Assembly: GCF_905171765.1 (NCBI RefSeq)
Contig: NC_053390.1
Span: 214,205,208-214,269,207 of the forward strand
Direction: 5' to 3'
Source of the DNA: Bufo bufo
Lineage: Eukaryota > Chordata > Amphibia > Anura > Bufonidae
DNA length: 64,000 bases
The notes below the pieces were generated by a model. The model ran no database searches and was not told the DNA's origin. It saw nothing but the letters and a program-made list of their open reading frames with translations. Shown here piece by piece: positions 56,724 through 64,000 of the stretch. Both the position numbers and the translations under genes were made by a program. How positions within the stretch are numbered: position 1 is the stretch's first letter; every line of letters begins with the position of its first letter.

Positions 56724-57176
56724 GATGGACTTTCAATTCCGCTATTGAGATCCGTCATAGGATCTCAATAGTGGAGGAAAATGCTTCAGTTTTGCCCCCA
56801 TTCATTATCCATGGGGACAAAACTGAATGAAACGGAATGCAGCAAAATGCATTCCGTTCATTTGGTTGCGCTCCCATCGCGGACAATATAACGCTGCAAG
56901 CAGGGTTTTTCTGTCCGCGATGTGGTGCGGTGCAAGACGGTTCCGTCCTGACACACAATAAGTCAATGGGGACGGATCCGTTCACTCTGACACAATAGAA
57001 AACGGATTCGTCCCCCATTGACTTTCAATGGTGTTCAAGACGGATCCGTCATGGCTATATAAGACTTAATACAACCGGATTCGTTCATGACTGATGCAGG
57101 AGGTTGTATTATTGTAACGGAAGCGTTTTTGCAGATCCATGACGGATCCGCAAAAAACACTAATGTGAAAGTAGCC
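56724..57176. mobile_element. PIF/Harbinger-like MITE in the host Tc1 element
   Basis: The right end CTAATGTGAAAGTAGCC|TAA is intact. The left end GGACTTTCAATTCCGC is decayed. The interior GGATCCGTC words match the 26711 copy. Confidence 0.7.
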
Positions 57177-57486
57177 TAAATGCCAAGGTTTCAAAGCAGA
57201 ACATTGCCCAAAGCATCATACTGCCTTCGCCATCTTGCTTTACTTCCATAGTGCATCCTGGTGCTATCTTGCACCCAGGTAAGCCTGGCTGTCCACATGA
57301 AAGAAAACATGACCAGGTCACCTTATTCCATTGCTCCTTGGTCCACTTCTAATGCTCATATGCACATTTTAGGTGTGTTCTGCAGGGGAGAAGGTTCATT
57401 ATGAGCCCTCTGACACAGCTGGTCACAGCTACACAGCCCCATACACGGAAACTGTGATGCGCTATATTTCCTGATATCATATATAC

Positions 57487-57644
57487 CAGGGATCAGCAAC
57501 CTCCGGCACTCCAGATGTTCTGAAACTACAACTCCCAGAATGCTCCATTCACTTCTATGGGAGTTCTGAGAATAGCTGAGCATATTTGCATGCTGGGAGT
57601 TGTAGTTTCACAGCAGCTGGAGTGCCGAAGGTTGCTGATCCCTG
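57487..57644. mobile_element. hAT-type MITE carrying ACTACAACTCCC motifs, copy 4 (best preserved)
   Basis: Termini CAGGGATCAGCAACCTCCGG and CCGAAGGTTGCTGATCCCTG, flanked by the perfect 8-bp duplication ATATATAC (57479-57486 and 57645-57652). Arm motifs are ACTACAACTCCCAGAATGC at 57525-57543 and, inverted, GCATGCTGGGAGTTGTAGT at 57588-57606. Confidence 0.9.
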
Positions 57645-58942
57645 ATATATACAGTGGATATAAAAAGTCTACACACCCCTGTTAAAATGACAGGTTTCTG
57701 TGCTGTAAAAACATGAGACAAAGATAAATCATTTCAGAACTTTTTCCACCTTTAATGTGACCTATAAACTGTACAACTCAATTGAAAAACAAACTGAAAT
57801 CTTTTAGGTGGAGGGAAGAAAACAAAAAAAACTAAAATAATGTGGTTGCATAAGTGTGCACACCATCTTATAAACTGGGGCTGTAGCTGTGTTCAGAATT
57901 GAGCAATCACATTCAAAATCATGTTAAATAGGAGTCAGTATACACCTGCCATCATTAAAGTGCCTCTGATTAACCCCAAATAAAGTTCAGCTGCTCTAGT
58001 TGGTCTTTCCTGGAAGTTTCTTAGTCGCATCCCACAGCAAAAGCCATGGTCCACAGAGAGCTTCCAAAGCATCAGAGGGATCTCATTGTTAAAAGGTATC
58101 AGTCAGGAGAAGGGTACAAAAGAATTTCCAAGGCATTAGATATACCATGGAACACAGTGAAGACAGTCATCATCAAGTGGAGAAAATATGGCACAACAGT
58201 GACATTACCAAGAACTGGACGTCCCTCCAAAAATGATGAAAAGACGAGAAGAAAACTGGTCTGGGAGGCTACCAAGAGGCCTACAGCAACATTAAAGGAG
58301 CTGCAGGAATATCTGGCAAGTACTGGCTGTGTGGTACATGTGACAACAATCTCCGTATTCTTCATATGTCTGGGCTATGGGTAGAGTGGCAAGACGAAAG
58401 CCTTTCCTTAGGAAGAAAACCGTCCAAGCCAGGCTACATTTTGCAAAAACGCATCTGAAGTCTCCCAAAAGCATGTGGGAAAAGGTGTTATGGTCTGATG
58501 AAACCAAGGTTGAACTTTTTGGCCATAATTCCGAAAGATATGTTTGTCGCAAAAACAACACTGCACATCACCAAAAGAACACCATACCCACAGGGAAGCA
58601 TGGTGGTGGCAGCATCATGCCAAGGGGCTGTTTTTCTTCAGCTGGAACTGGGGCCTTAGTTAAGCTAGAGGGAATTATGAACAGTTCCAAATACCAGTCA
58701 ATATTGGCACAAAACATTCAGGCTTCTGCTAGAAAGCTGAATATGAAGAGGAACTTCATCTTTCAGCACGACAACGACCGAAAGCATACATCCAAATCAA
58801 CAAAGGAATGGCTTCACCAGAAGAAGATTAAAGTTTTGGAATGGCCCAGCCAGAGCCCAGACCTGAATCAGATTGAAAATCTGTGGGGTGATCTGAAGAG
58901 GGCTGTGCACAGGAGATGCCCTCGCAATCTGACAGATTTGGA

Positions 58943-61900
58943 CAGGGGCGGATTAAGTGCATCATAGGTCCGGGGCTGTTTCCCAAACTTGGGCCCCTTT
59001 CCTCTATTTATCAATGACCCCGCCCCCCCCCCCCCCCCCAATTCGGTGTTCTGCCCCATATTTATAGTAAATATTTAAAGATAACTACACAACATGAAAT
59101 TCTTTGCAAACTTCAAACCTTTATTGAAGTTTTTATAACAATGGTAAATGGTCCTTCAAATAATATATTAAATGGATTATTATTTTTTTTATTACAGGGA
59201 AAGATTTATCCAAACTAAATTAAAAGGAAAAGTGACTTGGTTACTTATAGCAAACAATCAGATTCCACCTTTCATTTCCCAAATGAGATCTGAAAAATGA
59301 AAGGTGGGATCTGATTGGTTGCTCGGGACAACTAAGTCAGTTTTCTGTACAACCAGTTTGGAAAATGTACAATAGTGCCATACTGTATACAATAGTAAGT
59401 GTCAGAGGACATACACTCTTACAGACCACATACATTTATAACATCCCCCATAATCATGTTCAGGAAACGAACAATCTAGCATCCGAAAATATTACAAAAA
59501 ATATTAAAAAAAATCATATGTGCACTCTCCACACAGTAACTACCTCCAAGGTTGGCGCAAGTAAATGTGCCTTGTGTATAATGAGACCCCAGTATAAGGC
59601 TTTGTCTCACTTCAGTAAGTGGCATTTATCATGTAGAGAAAGTTAATACAAGACACTTACTAATGTATTGTGATTGTCCATATTGCTTCCTTTGCTGGAT
59701 GCATTTTTCCATCACATTATAAAACTGCTCATTTTCATGCTTATTATGACCACCCTGCAATCCATCAGTAGTGGTAATGATAGCACACTATAGGAAAGAT
59801 TGTGCACCCATGTGGTCCCGGCCACCAGTGAGTCTGGAACTTTCTCCTATAGTGTGCAAGCACGACCACCGCTGCTGGATTATAGGGTGGTCGTACCTAT
59901 GGAAACTAGCAGTGTATAATGTCGCCTCCATTTGATGGCTCATCCATTCAAACACACTGCACCTGTACTAAACCCCCAACAGAACAAGTACAGATGGCAG
60001 ATGCAGTGGCTTTGAATAGAGGAGACATCACATGGAGGTGATTTGCCTGGTCACATGACCCTCCATTATCGGCCATCTTATGGACAGGACCTCTGTGTGG
60101 ACAGCACAAGAGACTTTGTAAACAAGGGAGAATACCTTATGAAATATAGAAAATGGTGCAGAATTTCACCAAGGACTATAGGTAAGTGTCATATCATCTC
60201 AGAAACACATTGGTCAACAATTACCAGAAAGTGGCCAACCCCTTTAAAGGGAATTTCTCACCAGCGACCTGCCTACCAAACAGTTTGCACAGACACAGCT
60301 TCTTACCGTCAAAATGAATGGCTTGTGATCCTCTTGTAGGGCTGCCTGCCCTTGTGTTTTTTACTTCTGTGAGATGCTGGATTTCACAGGAGGTAATGAT
60401 GGTGGAATAAGCAGATCTGTAGAATAAATATAACATGATGGTGGATTAGTAATCTCTATATTTGAGGAGGAACCACTCTGGAGGTTTGGCTCTGTTCTGA
60501 CTGAAATGGCGGCTGCTGGCCAATGTCTCTGTGCCACTGCTCTGTCTCTCTCCTCACAGGTGCCCAGTAGTGTTGAGCGAACTTCTGTTTTCAAGTTCGG
60601 TATATAAGGTATGGGTTATCTAAGAATTCCGTTATGGATTCTGCAAACAGGAATCATAATTTAGGGTCCGTGGTAGTGTTTGAACATCAAAATGGTGGAT
60701 TACTTTTGATCCTTCTCCTCACACGTGCCCAGACCAGCACACCAAGTGTTTGAACATCAAAATGGTGGATTATTAATCCCTGTATCATACAGGATTAATA
60801 ATCCACCATTTTGATGGTCAATAACTTGGTGTGTTGGGCTAGGCACCTTTAAAGAGAAGGATCAATTGTAATCCACCATTTTAATATCAAACACTTGGTG
60901 TAATAATCCACCATTTTTATAGTCAAACACACTTTGTGATGGGCAGTGGCACCTGTGAAAAAGAGGCAGAGCAGAGGCCAGACAGCAGCAGCCATTTCAG
61001 TCAGATTAGAGCCAAAGCTGCAGAGTGGCTGTAACCTGTAATCTGACTAAAATGGCGGCTGCTGGCCAATGTCTCTGTGCCACTGCTCTGTCTCTCTCCT
61101 CACAGGTGCCCAGTAGTGTTGAGCGAACTTCTGTTTTCAAGTTCGGTAAACGGTATATAAGGTATGGGTTATCTAAGAATTCCGTTATGGATTCTGCAAA
61201 CAGGAATCATAACTTATGGTCCGTGGTAGCGTGGTAGTGTTTGAACATCAAAATGGTGGATTACTATTGATCCTTCTCCTCACACGTGCCCAGACCAGCA
61301 CACCAAGTGTTTGAACATCAAAATGCTGGATTATAAATCCCTATATCATACAGAGATTAATAATTCATGATTTTGATGGTCAAAAACTTGGTGTGCTGGG
61401 CTAGGCACCTGTAAAGAGAAGGATCAATTGTAATCCACCATTTTAATATCAAACACTTGGTGTAATAATCCACCATTTTTATAGTCAAACACACTTTGTG
61501 ATGGGCAGTGGCACCTGTGAAAAAGAGGCAGAGCAGAGGCCAGACAGCAGCAGCCATTTCAGTCAGATTAGAGCCAAAGCTGCAGAGTGGCTGTAACCTG
61601 TAATCTGACTAAAATGGCCACTGCTGCTCTGCCTCTCACTCACAGACACAACCCACAGTCCCACTGCCCTGCTGCCCAGGCCATCACCATTCATTAAAAT
61701 GTACTAGCTTTGGCTGCTGCTGTGCCTGCTCACTGGAATGCTGGAAGTTAACCCCGACGAAGCAGGTCCTCCCTCCTTGCTGCTTTCTCTCACAGACCCA
61801 GCCACTCCAGCCAGGCTGTCCTGACTCCTGGCAATAGTAGTGGTGGCACTGAGAAGATCGGGGGCGGGCACATCGGTGGCGGGAATAAAGCACTGCAGCG

Positions 61901-62241
61901 CGCCTTCTGTGTTCTGTGACGGAGGAGGCGGAGCTACAGTGAGTTACTGACTGAGTCACGTGCCCCCCCTCCTCTCCTCGGCACTCTGTCTTTCGCCGAA
62001 TCTGCCCTGCTTCATTTTTAACTCCTTCCACCGCGGCGCTGACGGGGGCGGGATCAAGCAAGCCGGCCGGTTGTTACTGTCTGCACTGCAGCAGGCAGCG
62101 CAGCGGCGCGTGTAAGTGAAGCGCTGGCTGTGCGTCGCTACTGCAGATATATTTTAGTAACTTTGGGTCTGGTGGTGGGCCCTTCACTCACCCTGGGCCC
62201 GGGGCTGCCGACCCAAACGCCCCAATTATAATCCGCCACTG
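58943..62241. mobile_element. Non-autonomous hAT element (CAGNGGCGGATT family), 3.3 kb
   Basis: Termini CAGGGGCGGATTAAGTGC and AATTATAATCCGCCACTG, flanked by the perfect 8-bp duplication GATTTGGA (58935-58942 and 62242-62249). No transposase ORF is recognisable. Contents are an AT-rich left third, a tandem duplication at 60505-61612 and a CpG-rich segment at about 61640-62120. Confidence 0.93.
60505..61612. repeat. Two tandem copies of a 546-562-bp unit
   Basis: AATGGCGGCTGCTGGCCAAT at 60505 recurs at 61051, with only small indels across the unit (for example TAAACGG added in the second). A partial third start AATGGCCACTGCTG is at 61613. Inside each unit AATCCACCATTTT and its complement form further dyads. 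Confidence 0.9.
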
Positions 62242-62991
62242 GATTTGGAGTGGTTTTGCAAAGAACAGTGGGCAAATCTTGCCAAGCCAAAATGTGCCAT
62301 GCTGATAGTCTTTTTGGGTATGAGTCTGAATGCTATAATAAAATCAAAAGGTGCTTCAACACCGTATTAGTTTAAGGGTGTGCACACTTATGCAACCATA
62401 TTATTTTATTTTTATATTTTTTTCTTCCCTCTACCTAAAAGATTTTTAGTTAGTTTTTCAATTGAGTTGTACAGTTTATAGGTCACATTAAAGGTGGAAA
62501 AAGTTCTGAAATGATTTCTTTGTCTCATTTTTTTACATCACAGAAACCTGACATTTTAACAGGGGTGTGTAGACTTTTTATACCCACTGTACATCTATCA
62601 TAGCCAGCAACTTGTACTACAGTAGCTTTTTGAGCAATCGTACCAGGCAGGCTAGCTCTTTATGCGCACCAATGAGCTATCGGCATCCATAACCCTTAAA
62701 CCAATTCACCAGTTGTCCTTCCTTGGACCGCTTTTGGTAGGTACTATCCACTTCATACCAGAAACACTGCAGAACACCTGCTCTTTTGGAGATGATCTGA
62801 CCCATTTGTTTACCTGTTACAATTTGACCCTTGTCAAAGTCATTTCCATACTTACACATTTTTTCCTGCTGCCAATCACATGAACTTCAAGAACTGACTG
62901 TTCATTCCCTGCAAAAAATATCCCACCACTCGATGGGTGTCATTGTCCTCAATATCAAGCAGGTCATTGATTTAAATGTTCTTGCTGAAGG

Positions 62992-63213
62992 ACTAGGAAG
63001 ATGACAGGTGGGACCTAACACTGGATTGTGTCTTAGTAAGTATTTATTGGTGTATTGGTCGGGCTACAAGAGGATACCTTATTTGAGTTTTCTGTTTACA
63101 ATCCAGGTGATTTTAGAGAATAACAATGATCATTCATTACTGATTACCCGACCTGCCATGAATCCTACTTTGTGTCCAACACTCTCTCAAACAAACAAAT
63201 TCCTTTCTTACAG
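62992..63213. other. Intron 12 end before exon 13
   Basis: Unique-looking sequence with no repeat signal. Confidence 0.4.
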
Positions 63214-63315
63214 ACACAAAGGTTGAAGCATATTTCTGCAGAACAGAAGAGGAGGTTTAATATAAAACTTGCCTTTAACACACTAAACAGTTTTGTGTCT
63301 TCAAGCAACAAACCG
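63214..63315 (+). CDS. MLXIP: MLXIP exon 13 (residues 664-697), bHLH basic region and helix 1
   Basis: Acceptor TTACAG and donor CCG|GTAACT, phase 0 at both ends, 34 codons. It encodes LKHISAEQKRRFNIKLAFN and the rest of helix 1. The basic region shows the His, Glu, Arg-Arg contacts (H..AEQKRR) that bHLHZ proteins use to read CACGTG half-sites. Helix 2, the zipper and the C-terminal domain must lie in exons beyond the window. Confidence 0.95.
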
Positions 63316-63584
63316 GTAACTAAATCCACATGCCACGGAAACTGCTGTATGTCCGGTGTCCGATGTTACCCTGAATGATGGCTAGGCTGCACGGGTATAA
63401 TGCCCAATGTCTCACTCAGCAACACAACATCTCCTATAGCAAATAAATGTACACGACAACCAATAATTCTGAATCCAAAAATACACATACAGTACATGCA
63501 GTCATTAAAATGGAGTCACCCAGTACGAAAATGGACCCAGGCCGCCCACTGTAACTAGTAGAACGCAATGACTTGGTAGTGTTA

Positions 63585-63870
63585 GGCCGCATTCGCACGA
63601 CCATATTTTTGGACTGCATCTGATCCACATTTTTTGCAGAGCCATTCATGTAAATGGGTCCGCAAAAAATCCGGACGGCGCAGTGTGTGCCGTCAGCATC
63701 CTTATGTCCTTTTTGCAGTCCCTTAAAAAAGATAGAACATGTCCTAATTTTGTCAGTTTTGTGGACAAGGATGGCATTGTTACAATGGATCCGCAAAAAA
63801 AAAAGATGCAATACGGACCTTATCAGCATTTTGCGAGCTGCAAAATACATACGGTCGTGTGAATGCACCC
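63585..63870. mobile_element. PIF/Harbinger-like MITE, TTA target
   Basis: Termini GGCCGCATTCGCACGACC and CGGTCGTGTGAATGCACCC, flanked by TTA (63582-63584 and 63871-63873). From 63316 to 63581 nothing is identified. Confidence 0.85.
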
Positions 63871-63938
63871 TTATGCAGTGACATGCTACATTAAAGTGGA
63901 AGCATTTGATTTGGATCTATGGATTGGGTACACTTTAA

Positions 63939-64000
63939 AGGGGCTGGCCACCTTCTGGGTTGATTTATCCAGGGCAGACCTGCAAAAGGAAGCATACTTC
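63939..64000. mobile_element. Left end of a TTAA-type MITE, cut by the window end
   Basis: TTAA|AGGGGCTGGCCACCTTC resembles the left end of the 15744 element. Confidence 0.5.

Larger units (their letters stand above)
58046..62370 (+). pseudogene. Tc1-like transposase, frameshifted and interrupted by hAT
   Basis: It starts MVHRELPKHQRDLIVKRYQS with the DNA-binding domain and GRPSK hinge. A frameshift near 58350 separates it from VARRKPFLRKKTVQARL. WSDETKVELF and FQHDNDRKHTSKST hold the two Asp, and SPDLNQIENLW the Glu, so the DD34E triad is intact despite Pro to Gln in the last motif. After LTDL it is cut by the hAT element and resumes at 62242 as DLEWFCKEQWANLAK, ending STPY at TAG 62368-62370. 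Confidence 0.92.
57650..62591 (+). mobile_element. Tc1-like transposon split by a 3.3-kb hAT element
   Basis: Ends TACAGTGGATATAAAAAGTC and GACTTTTTATACCCACTGTA are inverted with one mismatch. The inner repeats extend through TTCAATTGAGTTGTACAG. Without the hAT insertion the element is about 1.64 kb, close to the family's full length. Confidence 0.93.
56650..62990 (-). mobile_element. Tc1-like host element, antisense, split by nested insertions
   Basis: The ends GTTCAGCCATAACATTAAAC (56650) and TTTAAATGTTCTTGCTGAAG (62971-62990) are decayed complements of one family terminus. The pieces are 56650-56723, 57177-57486 and 62592-62990. On the minus strand the right piece encodes FDKGQIVTG, STYQKRSKEGQLVN and the start of the DNA-binding domain. 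The middle piece gives the block between the first and second Asp (CTMEVKQDGEGSMMLWAMF), and the left piece the C-terminal VRAVLTAEVGSTQH. The catalytic core beyond this is deleted. Confidence 0.82.
929..64000 (+). other. MLXIP: MLXIP (MondoA) gene, 5' portion, continues past the window end
   Basis: MondoA is a bHLH-leucine-zipper transcription factor. It pairs with MLX, shuttles between the outer mitochondrial membrane/cytoplasm and the nucleus in response to glucose-6-phosphate, and activates genes such as TXNIP from carbohydrate response elements (family knowledge). In the sequence, 13 exons read in one frame for 697 codons with phase-matched GT-AG junctions. MondoA is preferred over its paralogue ChREBP (MLXIPL) because of the exon 1 block NEQACQTYSFGKTSTCHLSI, the exon 6 block EFSDTLFST and the exon 9 block VITHTASATLAHNPSATTF, none of which I recall from ChREBP. 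Human MLXIP is about 919 residues, so roughly 220 residues remain downstream. Intron lengths range from 170 bp (intron 6) to 29,171 bp (intron 1). Every complete intron other than introns 6 and 8 contains recognisable transposon sequence. Confidence 0.95.

Noticed and set aside
61640..62120. Second promoter/CpG island for another gene
   Set aside because: The CpG-rich block lies wholly within the hAT element bounded by its target duplication, with no adjoining coding exon on either strand.
929..63315. Assignment to MLXIPL (ChREBP) instead of MLXIP
   Set aside because: Exons 1, 6, 9 and 12 carry MondoA-specific blocks, and exon 2 reads LKLQWRDK where ChREBP, as I recall it, has LKLLCRDK.

Overview
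The window is vertebrate nuclear DNA, most likely from an amphibian (frog or toad). It holds the 5' three quarters of one gene, MLXIP (MondoA), on the + strand. Thirteen coding exons between 929 and 63315 join in a single frame to give 697 codons, and all twelve complete introns are GT-AG with matching phases. The predicted protein starts with an acidic N-terminus. The Mondo conserved regions of the glucose-sensing module, a long Ser/Pro/Thr-rich middle and the basic region plus helix 1 of the bHLH domain follow. The leucine zipper and the C-terminal dimerisation/cytoplasmic-localisation domain must lie beyond 64000. I see no other cellular gene on either strand and no RNA gene.

Layout: 1-928 is upstream sequence and a GC-rich promoter (CCAAT, GC box, palindromic CRE) with a 10-codon uORF whose stop overlaps the main start. 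Exon 1 is 929-1248. Intron 1 is 29.2 kb and packed with transposable elements. Exons 2-5 lie at 30420-38140, exons 6-7 at 43165-43581, exons 8-9 at 47490-48497, exons 10-12 at 51138-56295 and exon 13 at 63214-63315.

The introns are a record of DNA-transposon activity. Five Tc1-like loci are present, all visibly dead. Six non-autonomous hAT-type insertions have perfect 8-bp target duplications. Eleven MITEs begin GGSYHHHTKCRC-like (typically GGCCTCATGCAC or GGCTACTTTCAC) and have identical 3-bp TNA target duplications, as in PIF/Harbinger. Eight foldback elements are flanked by TTAA. Many insert into each other. The most complex case is 56650-62990: an antisense Tc1-like element holds two MITEs and a second Tc1-like element, which is itself split by a 3.3-kb hAT element with an internal tandem duplication. 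I found no retroelement reverse transcriptase ORF.

The amphibian assignment is an inference from the MITE types (remembered from frog genomes), the Tc1/hAT load and the divergence of the MLXIP protein from mammals. I see no convincing new molecular system. The best leads are a hAT MITE family carrying ZNF143/THAP11-like motifs, the uORF stop-start overlap, the MITE chains sharing target sites, the palindrome-rich G-tract hAT element, and the Tc1 pair that fills intron 10 up to 51 bp from exon 11.
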